Both the position numbers and the translations under genes were made by a program. From NCBI RefSeq assembly GCF_018449515.1, contig NZ_JAAVUQ010000024.1, forward strand, positions 61,884 to 125,883: a stretch of 64,000 nucleotides of DNA, in the 5' to 3' direction. The stretch comes from Caballeronia sp. dw_19 (lineage in GTDB: Bacteria; Pseudomonadota; Gammaproteobacteria; Burkholderiales; Burkholderiaceae). This document shows positions 34,999 through 44,059 of this stretch, piece by piece. The notes beneath the pieces were generated by a model. That model did no database searches. It had not been told where the DNA came from and saw only the letters and a list, made by a program, of their open reading frames with translations. Position 1 is the stretch's first letter; every line of letters begins with the position of its first letter.

Positions 34999-35613
34999 AT
35001 GCCCGACGTCTCAACCAAGCCGCGCCTCATCCTTGCATCGAGTTCGCGTTACCGGCGCGAACTGCTCGAACGCCTGCGCATTCCCTTCGATGTAATCACG
35101 CCCGATATCGACGAAACACCGCTCGACGACGAAACGCCGGAAGCCACGGCTGTCCGGCTATCGATCGCCAAGGCGCGTGCGGCCGCGGCCCGCGTGACCG
35201 ATGTTTCCGGCGCACTCGTGATCGGCTCCGATCAGGTCGCGACCTGCGACGGCCGTCAGATCGGCAAGCCCGGCACGCACGAGAACGCGCGCGCCCAGCT
35301 TCAGTCGATGCGCGGCAAAAGTGTCGAATTCCACAGCGCGCTTTGTCTTTTCGACAGCCGCTCGAACCATATCCAATCCGCCGATATCGTCACCCGCGTG
35401 CAATTCCGCGCGCTGTCGGATGCGGAAATCGAAGCGTATTTGCTTGCCGAAACGCCTTATGACGTGGCGGGCAGCGCGAAATCGGAGGGGTTGGGCATCA
35501 CGCTGGTCGATGCAATTCACGCCGACGATCCCACCGCGCTGGTCGGTTTGCCGCTGATCGCGTTGTCGCGGATGTTGCGCGCGGCCGGGTTTCCGTTAAT
35601 GGGGGCAGCATGA
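34999..35613 (+). CDS. Maf-family nucleotide pyrophosphatase
   Basis: This 204-residue protein is a Maf-like nucleoside triphosphate pyrophosphatase acting on noncanonical or modified nucleotides. It has the signature LASSSRYRRELLERL followed by DIDETPLDDE, the SxxKA element, and GSDQVATC with a catalytic Asp. The family splits into dTTP/UTP and 7-methyl-GTP enzymes; the RYRRELL arrangement is closer to the YceF (m7GTP) side, but this is tentative. It overlaps the next gene by four bases. Confidence 0.85.
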   Translation: MPDVSTKPRLILASSSRYRRELLERLRIPFDVITPDIDETPLDDETPEATAVRLSIAKARAAAARVTDVSGALVIGSDQVATCDGRQIGKPGTHENARAQLQSMRGKSVEFHSALCLFDSRSNHIQSADIVTRVQFRALSDAEIEAYLLAETPYDVAGSAKSEGLGITLVDAIHADDPTALVGLPLIALSRMLRAAGFPLMGAA

Positions 35614-36329
35614 GCGGCGTTTTGTACCTGATTCCGAACACACTCGGCGACGGCGACAGCGCCGCGCTAGCCGACGTTCTTCCCGAACCCGTGCGCGCTC
35701 GCGCCGCGGCGCTGCAGTACTACATTGGCGAGAACGCGAAAACCACGCGCGCCTTCCTGAAAAAGGTCGGAACCGAGCGGCCGATCCAGGAAATCGAGAT
35801 CCGCGAACTCAACGTCAACACGCCGCCGGGTGAAGTCGACAAGCTGCTCAAGCCGATTCTGGCCGGTACTGACGCCGGCCTTGTCTCGGAAGCGGGCTGC
35901 CCGGCGGTCGCCGATCCAGGCGCCCTGCTCGTGCGCCGCGCCCACGAGCGCGGCGTCAAGGTGGTGCCGTTCGTCGGACCCAGTTCGATTTTGCTGGCGC
36001 TGATGGCGTCGGGAATGAACGGCCAGAGTTTTGCGTTCAACGGCTATCTTCCCGTCGATGCCGCCGAACGGGGCAAACGCCTGCGCGAACTGGAAGCGCT
36101 GTCTCGCAAGGCGAACCAGACGCAGATATTTATCGAGACGCCGTACAGGAATCGTGCGCTGCTGGACACGCTGCTCGCGACGTGCGCGCCGTCCACGCTG
36201 GTGTGCGTCGCGGTCGACCTGACGTTACCGGCCGAGACGATCGTCACGCGAACCGTGTCGGAATGGAAAAAGAAAGCGGCGCCGGAGTTGCATAAACGAC
36301 CGGCGATTTTCTTGTTGTTGGGGGCGTGA
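35610..36329 (+). CDS. RsmI-like SAM-dependent methyltransferase
   Basis: This 239-residue protein is a tetrapyrrole-methylase-fold enzyme. It carries the family loop GTDAGLVSEAGCPAVADPGALLVRRA, and VPFVGPSSILLALMASGMNGQSFAFNGYLP, as in RsmI, which 2'-O-methylates C1402 of 16S rRNA. It lacks the extra C-terminal portion of RsmI and starts LIPNTLGDGD instead of the usual RsmI opening, so it is probably a paralogue, with the actual target unknown. It is coupled to maf. Confidence 0.75.
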   Translation: MSGVLYLIPNTLGDGDSAALADVLPEPVRARAAALQYYIGENAKTTRAFLKKVGTERPIQEIEIRELNVNTPPGEVDKLLKPILAGTDAGLVSEAGCPAVADPGALLVRRAHERGVKVVPFVGPSSILLALMASGMNGQSFAFNGYLPVDAAERGKRLRELEALSRKANQTQIFIETPYRNRALLDTLLATCAPSTLVCVAVDLTLPAETIVTRTVSEWKKKAAPELHKRPAIFLLLGA

Positions 36330-36365
36330 GGCTCATCCCTTAGCCGAGATTGCGCACCACTCAAT

Positions 36366-36405
36366 AAAAAGCCGCTCGCCCGAAAACTCAAGGCGAGCGG
36401 CTTTT
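36366..36405. terminator. Bidirectional terminator between the methylase and sppA
   Basis: A 10-base stem GCCGCTCGCC/GGCGAGCGGC, flanked by A and T runs, sits between the two converging genes. Confidence 0.85.
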
Positions 36406-36426
36406 ATCTGAAGAACGCGGCAAAAC

Positions 36427-37425
36427 TCACTTCAACTGCATTTTCCCGCCCATCATCAACGCGTGCATCGATGCGTTGCCGACCGCCGCGCCAAACTTGC
36501 GCGCCACCCGCTCGCCAATGCTCTCCTTCTGCGTGTAATCGACAATATCCGGCTGCTTGACGATCTCGCGTGCGACGTAATCGGCGTCGCCGAAACCATC
36601 GGCGAGACCCAGTTCCACGCTCTTCTGACCCGTCCAGAACATGCCCGAGAACACATCGGGCGAGTCTTTCAGGCGGCTGCCACGGCCTTGTTTGACGGCA
36701 TCGATGAATTGCTGGTGAATCTGGTCAAGCATCTCCTGCGCGTGGGCATTCATGGCCGGCGTTTCGGGCGAAAATGGATCGAACGCGCCTTTATTTGCCC
36801 CCGACGTGTGCAGCCGGCGTTCCACGCCAAGCTTGTCCATCAGGCCCGTAAAGCCAAAACCGTCCATCAGCACACCAATCGATCCGACGATGCTCGCCTT
36901 GTCGACGTAGATCTTATTGGCGGCGGCCGCGGCGTAATAACCGCCCGACGCGCACATGTCTCCCACCACCACATACAGCGGCTTCGACGGATATTTCGCC
37001 CGCAAGCGCGTGATCTCGCGATTGATGATGCCCGCCTGCACCGGACTGCCGCCCGGGCTATTGCAGCGAAGGATCACCGCCGCAGTGCCGTCGTCTTCAA
37101 AAGCGCTGTCGAGCGCGGCATTCACGTTGTCCGCGCTGGCGTCGCTATTAGCGGAAATTTCTCCTTCCAGTTCGACCAGCGCCGTATGGCGTTCGGTTTT
37201 CGCGACTTTGTCGCTGGTGAAATCGAACGCGCTCCAGACCGCGATCGCCAGGATCGCGAGGAACACGAAGCGGAAAAATATCCGCCAGCGGCGCGCGGCG
37301 CGCTGTTCATTGATTGCCGCGAGCGCGATACGTTCGAGCGCGGCGCGCTCCCAGTTGCCGCCGGTGTCGCCGATGGATTTGGGACGCGCCTTATCCGCGG
37401 AATCGGTGGGAATTTGATCGGACAT
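36427..37425 (-). CDS. sppA: Signal peptide peptidase, S49 family
   Basis: This 332-residue membrane protease (start at ATG 37425, MSDQIPTDSADKA; the frame is open to 37485) degrades leftover signal peptides and some membrane proteins. It has an N-terminal membrane helix (FRFVFLAILAIAVWSAFDF). The catalytic Ser is probably in VVGDMCASGGYYAA and the Lys in YVDKASIVGSIGVLM. It is a short, single-domain S49 form (SohB-like), not the duplicated E. coli type. Confidence 0.85.
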   Translation of the reverse strand: MSDQIPTDSADKARPKSIGDTGGNWERAALERIALAAINEQRAARRWRIFFRFVFLAILAIAVWSAFDFTSDKVAKTERHTALVELEGEISANSDASADNVNAALDSAFEDDGTAAVILRCNSPGGSPVQAGIINREITRLRAKYPSKPLYVVVGDMCASGGYYAAAAANKIYVDKASIVGSIGVLMDGFGFTGLMDKLGVERRLHTSGANKGAFDPFSPETPAMNAHAQEMLDQIHQQFIDAVKQGRGSRLKDSPDVFSGMFWTGQKSVELGLADGFGDADYVAREIVKQPDIVDYTQKESIGERVARKFGAAVGNASMHALMMGGKMQLK

Positions 37426-37497
37426 GCGTCGCCTGGTTGACTGATTAGAAATGAAAAGCGGGTTTGTTTCGAATCGCGAGAACACCCGCGAAAACGC

Positions 37498-37908
37498 TCA
37501 AGCCGGACGGAGATCGTCGTCGGGAAGCCAGAAGACAGCGCGGCCTTCGGGTGTGTCGCGTTCTTCCGCTGCCACCCGCCGCAAACGCGCGCCACGGCAA
37601 GGGCCGCCGACGCATTTCCCCGTGTCCGGCTCGTAAATCGCGCCGTGAGTCGCGCACATCAAGTATAAGCCGGAGGTCTCGAAGAACTTGCCTTCGGACC
37701 AGTCCATCTCCATGGGCACGTGGGCGCAGCGGTTGAGGTAGCCGAAGGGTTTGCCGTCGTATCGGATAAAAAACACCGTGGCTTCGCCGCCTTTGTCGAC
37801 CGCTTTGTGTCGAACGCCGTCGCCGCCGTCGACCAAATCCTCCGACGCGCAGATTCGCACCGGCTGAAGTGGCCGTTCAAATGGCGTCTCGGGCGGCGTT
37901 CCTGTCAT
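37498..37908 (-). CDS. Rieske [2Fe-2S] protein
   Basis: This 136-residue soluble protein has a Rieske cluster site: CAHV (Cys-x-His) near residue 65 and LMCATHGAIY (Cys-x-x-His) about 20 residues later, followed by PDTGKCVGGPC. Such small ferredoxins pass electrons to oxygenases or act in redox sensing. Its start overlaps the stop of the adjacent HAD gene by ATGA, and it is followed by sppA. The partner is unknown. Confidence 0.85.
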   Translation of the reverse strand: MTGTPPETPFERPLQPVRICASEDLVDGGDGVRHKAVDKGGEATVFFIRYDGKPFGYLNRCAHVPMEMDWSEGKFFETSGLYLMCATHGAIYEPDTGKCVGGPCRGARLRRVAAEERDTPEGRAVFWLPDDDLRPA

Positions 37909-38564
37909 GCATTCTCCCGCAGCCAGTCCCCCAGCGACGTCACGTTGTCGGCCACGAACAGCGGCTCGAGCGCGTGCAGCGACTTCGCCGGATGCGCCCC
38001 GTACGTCACGCCGACCGCCGCCGCACCGGCGTTCTTCGCCATCTGCAGGTCGTGCGTGGTGTCCCCAATCATCACCGTGCGGCTAACGTCCTGCCCCAGT
38101 TCGCGCGTGAGTTCGTGCAGCATGGCCGGATGCGGCTTGGAGAAGGTTTCGTCGGCGCAGCGCGTGCCGTCGAAGAGACTCGTCAGGCGCGACTGATCAA
38201 GCGCGCGGTTCAGGCCCACACGGCTTTTACCCGTTGCAACCGCGAGCAGATAACCCTCGTCGCGCAGATTCTGCAGCATGCCGCGCACACCGTCGAAGAG
38301 CTCGGTCTGCTCGCCCTTGATCAAATAGTGAAAGCGATACCGCTCGGCAAGCTTCGGGTAATCGACGGGATCGAGCGTGGGCGCGGCAATCTGCAACGCG
38401 TCGCGCAATCCCAGCCCGATCACGTAACTTGCCGCTTCGTCGGCGGGAACAGGCAGGCCCAGGTCGCGGCACGCCGCCTGAATGCTGCGCGTAATGTGGG
38501 CCGTGGAATCCATCAAGGTGCCGTCCCAGTCGAAGACAATCAGATCGAATTGCTGACGGGCCAT
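37905..38564 (-). CDS. HAD phosphatase, phosphoglycolate-phosphatase-like
   Basis: This 219-residue HAD hydrolase has motif 1 FDWDGTLMDST (nucleophile Asp), a cap domain with GLGLRDALQIA, motif 3 VATGKSRVGL and motif 4 GDTTHDLQMAKNAG. This is the layout of Gph-type phosphatases, which often serve 2-phosphoglycolate. The substrate is inferred. It ends next to the Rieske gene and follows rluC without a gap, suggesting an operon. Confidence 0.85.
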   Translation of the reverse strand: MARQQFDLIVFDWDGTLMDSTAHITRSIQAACRDLGLPVPADEAASYVIGLGLRDALQIAAPTLDPVDYPKLAERYRFHYLIKGEQTELFDGVRGMLQNLRDEGYLLAVATGKSRVGLNRALDQSRLTSLFDGTRCADETFSKPHPAMLHELTRELGQDVSRTVMIGDTTHDLQMAKNAGAAAVGVTYGAHPAKSLHALEPLFVADNVTSLGDWLRENA

Positions 38565-39569
38565 TTATTGGGTCTCTCTAGAATTTTGTTTGAGTTGTTC
38601 GATGAAGCGCCGGCATTCGGCAGGCAGCGGCGCTTCGACCTGAAGCGTCTCGCCGGTGGCCGGATGCACGAGTTTCAGCCGGAAAGCGTGCAGAAACATG
38701 CGTTTGAGCGACGGATCGGCGTTGGGACGTACCAGATTCTTGTTTAGCGCGAAGTCGCCGTATTTGGTGTCTCCGGCGATCGGCAGGCCGATATGCGCCA
38801 TATGCACACGAATCTGATGCGTACGACCGGTCTTCAGTTCCGCCTCAACCCACGCGTACTCGCTGAAACGCTCGATCAGGTTAAATACCGTATGCGACGC
38901 GAGGCCGTCGTCCTGAACCCGCACGCGGCGCTCGCCCTCGGGCGTCAGGTACTTGTGCAGCGGCTCCTTCACGATCCGCCGGCGCCCCCAACCCGCCAGC
39001 CAGTCGCCGTGACCGACGGCCTGATAGCGTTTATCGATACGGTTTTCGCGCATTTGCTCATGCACGTTGATCAGCGCCGAGCGTTTTTTCGCGAGCATCA
39101 GCACGCCGGAGGTCTCGCGATCCAGCCGATGCACCAATTCGAGGAATTTCGCCTGCGGGCGCGCGTTGCGCAATTGTTCGATAACACCGAACGCGACGCC
39201 ACTGCCGCCATGAACGGCGACCCCGGCGGGTTTATCGATAACGATTAAGTGATCGTCTTCAAATAGTATGGGGAATTCAGCTGCGGGCGCATTCGACGAA
39301 ACCGGTGTTTCGTCCAGTTGCGCGGTGCGAATAGGCGGAACGCGGACGAGATCGCCCATTTCAAGCCTGTAAGCGGCGTCGATGCGGCCCTTGTTTACGC
39401 GCACTTCTCCACTGCGCAAAATCCGGTAAATGTGACTTTTTGGCACGCCTTTACAGACGCGAAGTAAAAAATTGTCGATGCGCTGACCCGCCGCATTTTC
39501 GTCGATCTCGATCATTGAGACCTGTTCGCTTGCGACCTTTTTATGGGATGTTTTGCCTAACTCATTCAT
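38565..39569 (-). CDS. rluC: 23S rRNA pseudouridine synthase RluC
   Basis: RluC makes pseudouridines at 955, 2504 and 2580 of 23S rRNA. The 334-residue protein has an N-terminal S4 domain (about 27-75, QRIDNFLLRVCKGVPKSHIYRILRSGEVRVN) and the RluA-type catalytic domain with Asp150 in HRLDRETSGVLML. The final part has TGRTHQIRVHMAHIGLPIAGDTKYG. It is transcribed divergently from rne across a 924-base leader, as in many proteobacteria. Confidence 0.93.
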   Translation of the reverse strand: MNELGKTSHKKVASEQVSMIEIDENAAGQRIDNFLLRVCKGVPKSHIYRILRSGEVRVNKGRIDAAYRLEMGDLVRVPPIRTAQLDETPVSSNAPAAEFPILFEDDHLIVIDKPAGVAVHGGSGVAFGVIEQLRNARPQAKFLELVHRLDRETSGVLMLAKKRSALINVHEQMRENRIDKRYQAVGHGDWLAGWGRRRIVKEPLHKYLTPEGERRVRVQDDGLASHTVFNLIERFSEYAWVEAELKTGRTHQIRVHMAHIGLPIAGDTKYGDFALNKNLVRPNADPSLKRMFLHAFRLKLVHPATGETLQVEAPLPAECRRFIEQLKQNSRETQ

Positions 39570-39581
39570 TCTGAATATAAT
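39553..39581 (+). promoter_or_regulatory. rne: Candidate rne promoter
   Basis: A TTGCCT box and a perfect TATAAT box with 17 bases between them point toward rne. The -35 box lies inside the 5' end of rluC. If used, it would give a leader of about 900 bases. The match is good, but start-site mapping is absent. Confidence 0.45.
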
Positions 39582-40493
39582 TTGCGGACAGTCTGGAAAA
39601 AGCCACTAAGCTGGCCGGATGTTGTCAGACTGTACAGGTGCAAGCAGTAAACCGTTATTTTACTTGCGCCCAGGGCCAGTTGCTCACCCGGAAAACGGAG
39701 TAACAAGTTGCACGCACGACGATATCGCACGGCAGGGACGGTGCCCACAGGCGCGTTCGGTCGAGTCGATCGTCGACACGGTAACGGATTTTTGGCGATC
39801 AAGAATTTTATCGGCGAGAGACGATGAGGTCCGGACTTAAACCCGGCTTCTTCCGGATGTGACCCGGGTATCAGGCAGGTATCTAAAAGATATCGAGCGG
39901 TTATCAGGTTAGGGTGAACGGAACATCGTCGCTTGGCGGTTGCGAAGAAAACGGCTTCTGCTGCAAGCTGCGCTGAAACGGGCGAAGCGTGGCAGAGGTC
40001 GCAACAAGACGAGACACCCAACGCGGTTATCGGGCGCTTTGAGCACCCGGCAAACCGCAACGGCAACCTGCTGCAGGTTTGGAAAACGTCGGTCGGTTTG
40101 CTTGTCGCTCTGGTTTTGCGCGAAAACCCTCCACCCGTTTGACACTGTGTCAGGCCGCATCCGGCTGCTGCTGGCTGCGCTGCCGGCTCTTCACGTAGTT
40201 TGAAGGACGTCGAGCCGCAGTGCTGTGCCGCTTAAGCCGCCAGCCGTTGCTTTACGGCGTGTCGAAGTCTGTTCGCATGTGCCCCAAGGCTGGCTGCCCG
40301 CCGCGACGCGTTTCGTCGCTGGCCGGTGGCTTGACCCGTCCCAGGCAATTCTCTCCGCCAGAACTCCCGCTCCAGCGTGCTTTGTGACAACACACACAAA
40401 AAAGCGCGGCGCGCCCGCCCTCCTGCTTCACGCGACTGACAACCGCGCGAATTCGCTCGATGGGGGCCGGTAGAGCCGCTCTGGAGCCGTCCA
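39570..40493. other. Long leader region of rne
   Basis: This 924-base stretch has no convincing gene. It separates divergent rluC and rne and is rich in short inverted repeats, for example around CCGGACTTAAACCCGG and the mirrored CCCGGG near 39825-39870. E. coli rne has a long structured leader used for autoregulation; a similar role is plausible here but is only inferred. Confidence 0.6.
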
Positions 40494-43400
40494 ATGAAAC
40501 GCATGCTGTTTAACGCGACGCAGCAAGAAGAATTGCGCGTCGCCATCGTCGATGGGCAAAAACTCATCGATATCGACATCGAAACCGCCGGGCGCGAACA
40601 GCGCAAAGGCAATATCTACAAGGGAGTTATTACCCGCATCGAGCCCTCGCTCGAAGCCTGTTTCGTGAACTATGGCGAAGACCGCCACGGTTTTCTGCCG
40701 TTCAAGGAAGTCGCTCGCCAGTATTTCAAGGACGGCGTCGACATGCGCTCCGCGCGCATTCAGGATGCGTTGCGCGAAGGCCAGGAACTGATCATTCAGG
40801 TCGAAAAGGAAGAACGCGGCAACAAGGGCGCGGCCCTGACCACGTTTATCTCGCTCGCCGGACGTTACCTCGTCCTGATGCCGAACAACCCGCGTGGCGG
40901 GGGTGTATCGCGTCGGATTGAAGGTGACGAGCGCCAGGAACTGCGCGAAACAATGGGTCAGCTCGATTTGCCGGAAGGCATGAGCATCATCGCGCGTACG
41001 GCCGGGATCGGCCGCTCGGCTGAAGAACTGCAGTGGGACCTGAACTACCTGATGCAACTGTGGCGCGCGGTGGAAGCGGCGTCGCAAAGCGGTGTCGCTG
41101 GAAAACCGATGCTGATTTATCTCGAATCCAGCCTCGTGATCCGGGCGATTCGCGATTACTTCCAGCCGGATATCGGCGAAATTCTGATCGATACCACCGA
41201 GATCCATGACCAGGCCAGCGCCTTCATGGACATCGTGATGCCGGATAACCTGAGCAAGGTTAAGCGCTATCACGACGACGTTCCCCTCTTCTCCCGTTTC
41301 CAGATCGAACATCAGATCGAAACCGCGTATTCGCGCACGGTGCCGTTGCCCTCGGGCGGCGCGATCGTGATCGATCACACGGAAGCACTGGTGGCCATCG
41401 ACGTGAACTCGGCCCGCTCGACCAAGGGCGCGGACATTGAGGAAACGGCGACCCGCACGAACCTCGAAGCCGCCGACGAAGTCGCGCGCCAGCTGCGCCT
41501 GCGCGATCTGGGCGGCTTGATCGTGATCGATTTTATCGACATGGAGTCGGCCAAGAGCCAGCGCGAAGTCGAGCAACGTCTCAAAGACGCGCTCAAGCAC
41601 GATCGTGCGCGCGTACAAATGGGCAAGATTTCGCGCTTCGGTTTGATGGAACTGTCGCGTCAGCGGCTGCGTCCGGCGCTCTCCGAAGGCAGCCATGTGA
41701 CGTGCCCGCGTTGTAACGGCACGGGTCACATTCGCGATACCGAATCGTCCGCGCTGCAAGTGCTGCGGATCATTCAGGAAGAAGCGATGAAGGAAAACAC
41801 CGCGGCAATTCATTGCCAGGTGCCGGTTGAAGTGACCGCCTTCCTGCTGAACGAAAAGCGTTCGGAAATCAACAAGATCGAGTCGCGCTTCAAGGTCAAC
41901 GTCGTGTTGATCCCGAACAAGCATCTCGAAACGCCGCATTACAAGCTGGAACGCCTGCGTCACGACGATACCCGTCTCGACGAACCGCGTGCCTCCTGGA
42001 AGATGGCCGAAGAAGCGGCGCACGAACTGGAATCCGAAACGGGTTACAGCAAGCGCACCGAAGAAATCAAGCCGAAGCAGGAAGCAATGGTCAAGGGCAT
42101 CACGCCGGCATCGCCTGCGCCTAGCGCACCGGTGAAGGTCGTTGCGGCTCCGGTCGCGGCACCTGCTGCGGTGGTGACTGCTTCAACAGGCGGGTTTATC
42201 GGCTGGCTGAAGAACCTGTTCGGCGTCCAGCCCGAAGTAAAACCGGCTCCTGCGCCAGTCGCAGCGCCCGCGCCGGCACGTCCGGCTCGTGGCGAACGGC
42301 CAGAGCGTTCGGGCCAAGGTGGTGACCGGAACCGCAATCGTCGTGGTGGTGCTGGTTCGCGCGATAGCGCTGCAGCCACTACTGGCGCTACGCCGAGCGC
42401 GCCGGGCACGGCTGGCGGGCGTCAAAACCCGCGCCGCGAGGAACGGGAACCGAAGGAACCGCGTGAAGCACGTGAAACCCGCGAACCGCGTGGTGGACGT
42501 GAAGGCCGTGAGCCGCGTGAAGCGCGGGAAGGCCGCGAACCGCGTGAGGCGCGTGAAGGACGTGAACCGCGCGAAGTACGCGAGCCCCGGGAACCGCGTG
42601 AACCACGCGAGAACCGTGGTGAACGCGCACCGGAAAGTGCTGAAGCCGCCGATCGCGGTCAACGCCGTGAACGTGGGGAACGTCCAGAACGGGGCGAACG
42701 CCGCAAGCCACAGCCGGAAGCGGCCGTCGAAGCATTGACGCAAGGCGAAACGGTGGTGTCGGAATTGACGGACAACACCCTTTCGGGCCAGGAATCGCAG
42801 CAGAACGGTAACGCTGACGCATTGCAGGCCGATCAGGCCAGTGCAGCGCGTGAAGGCGAAGAGCGTCGTCGTCGTCGTCGTGGTCGTCGTGGTGGACGCC
42901 GTGATCGTGAAGAAGAAGGCGTAACGGCCAATCAGGCCGGTGACGCTGCTGAAAACGAAGGCAATGCTGACAGCGAACGCGCTCAAGCCGGTGTGTTCGA
43001 CACGGATTCGTCGAATGATGTCGATGACAGCCGCGATTTCGCACCCGTTGTGGCTAAGCTCGTTGAGACGGCATCGGCTGTGTTGGCGCCGGTAGAAACA
43101 CCCGCACATGCAGTCACGGTCGAGCCGGTTTCGGCCGCCGCGATCAGCGTGACGGAGTTGCCGGAACCGGTTCGCATCGCACAAGTTGCGCCGGTTGAAG
43201 CAGTGCCCGTGGAAGCAAAGCGCGCCGAAGCCGAAGGTTTTGTCGTGTCGCATGGCGCGCAGGAAGCGCAAGGAGCGCATGCCGCCCAGGAAACCAGCGC
43301 AACGGTTGCCGAAGCCCCTGCGACGGATATCTTCGAAAAGCCGGTGTCACGGCCAATCGAAAACCCGTTCGGACCGACGCCGAAGGTAGCGGAAGAAAAG

Positions 43401-43874
43401 GTCGAAAGTCCTTTCGCCGATACCCCGAAGGCAGCGGAACCCGAGCCCGTCATTGCTCACGCAGTGCCGGAAGCTCAAGTCGCTGAACCGGTTGAAACGG
43501 CGCCTGTTGCCGCGACGCCAGTATCGGAGACGGTTGCACCGGTCGCATCGCCCGCGCCGGTTGTGGCAGAAGCGTTCGCGCCGGTCGAATCCGAGCCGGT
43601 AAAGACGTTTGAACCGGTGGAAACTGTGGCTCCCGTAGCGGCCGCTCCGGTTGCGCCAGTCGCGGCTGTCACCCTGAAAGAAGAAGTGCTCAAGCCGATG
43701 CTGGATACGGCGGGCCTCGTCTGGGTGAATACCGACGCCGACAAGCTCCGCGCAGCGCGCGAAGCCACAGCCCAGGCGGAAGCGCCAAAGCGTGTCGTGC
43801 GCGAACGCAAGCGCCTGCCGCCGCTGGACGCTGCGCCGATGCAGCAAGTGGAAACCGGTAAAGACGCACAGTAA
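40494..43874 (+). CDS. rne: Ribonuclease E
   Basis: RNase E is the main endoribonuclease of mRNA decay and rRNA/tRNA processing. The catalytic half is conserved to the residue: S1 domain (about 36-115), active-site Asp303 in VAIDVNSARST and Asp346 in VIDFIDM, and Zn-link Cys404 and Cys407 in CPRCNGTG. The C-terminal half (about 530-1126) is disordered: a (GREPREAR)-type repeat (about 650-720), an RRRRRGRRGGRRDRE arginine cluster likely to bind RNA, and a Val/Ala/Glu/Pro tail. It is a single gene after the long leader, with a strong terminator behind it. Confidence 0.97.
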   Translation: MKRMLFNATQQEELRVAIVDGQKLIDIDIETAGREQRKGNIYKGVITRIEPSLEACFVNYGEDRHGFLPFKEVARQYFKDGVDMRSARIQDALREGQELIIQVEKEERGNKGAALTTFISLAGRYLVLMPNNPRGGGVSRRIEGDERQELRETMGQLDLPEGMSIIARTAGIGRSAEELQWDLNYLMQLWRAVEAASQSGVAGKPMLIYLESSLVIRAIRDYFQPDIGEILIDTTEIHDQASAFMDIVMPDNLSKVKRYHDDVPLFSRFQIEHQIETAYSRTVPLPSGGAIVIDHTEALVAIDVNSARSTKGADIEETATRTNLEAADEVARQLRLRDLGGLIVIDFIDMESAKSQREVEQRLKDALKHDRARVQMGKISRFGLMELSRQRLRPALSEGSHVTCPRCNGTGHIRDTESSALQVLRIIQEEAMKENTAAIHCQVPVEVTAFLLNEKRSEINKIESRFKVNVVLIPNKHLETPHYKLERLRHDDTRLDEPRASWKMAEEAAHELESETGYSKRTEEIKPKQEAMVKGITPASPAPSAPVKVVAAPVAAPAAVVTASTGGFIGWLKNLFGVQPEVKPAPAPVAAPAPARPARGERPERSGQGGDRNRNRRGGAGSRDSAAATTGATPSAPGTAGGRQNPRREEREPKEPREARETREPRGGREGREPREAREGREPREAREGREPREVREPREPREPRENRGERAPESAEAADRGQRRERGERPERGERRKPQPEAAVEALTQGETVVSELTDNTLSGQESQQNGNADALQADQASAAREGEERRRRRRGRRGGRRDREEEGVTANQAGDAAENEGNADSERAQAGVFDTDSSNDVDDSRDFAPVVAKLVETASAVLAPVETPAHAVTVEPVSAAAISVTELPEPVRIAQVAPVEAVPVEAKRAEAEGFVVSHGAQEAQGAHAAQETSATVAEAPATDIFEKPVSRPIENPFGPTPKVAEEKVESPFADTPKAAEPEPVIAHAVPEAQVAEPVETAPVAATPVSETVAPVASPAPVVAEAFAPVESEPVKTFEPVETVAPVAAAPVAPVAAVTLKEEVLKPMLDTAGLVWVNTDADKLRAAREATAQAEAPKRVVRERKRLPPLDAAPMQQVETGKDAQ

Positions 43875-43891
43875 ACGCGTCTGACGTTTCG

Positions 43892-43929
43892 AAAAGCGCC
43901 ACCTGACTTCGGTCGGTGGCGCTTTTTTT
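43892..43929 (+). terminator. Rho-independent terminator of rne
   Basis: A 12-base stem AAAAGCGCCACC/GGTGGCGCTTTT followed by T residues, 18 bases after the rne stop. Confidence 0.9.
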
Positions 43930-44059
43930 ATTGGACGGGGGGCAAATGCCCGTGAAAAGGCAAGGGCGAGCCGCCTTCAGACCGCCCTTCCGCTAAAATG
44001 AATTATTCGAAGTTCGAAGTGGGCCGCCCCGCTGCCACTGCACGAGAAATAAAACGATC

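Noticed and set aside
39566..40066. 166-residue minus-strand frame in the rne leader
   Set aside because: It overlaps the start of rluC and the rne leader, and shows atypical composition and no recognisable domain.
40428..42023. 531-residue minus-strand frame opposite rne
   Set aside because: It is a shadow of the conserved catalytic half of RNase E, whose reading frame has all active-site residues in place.
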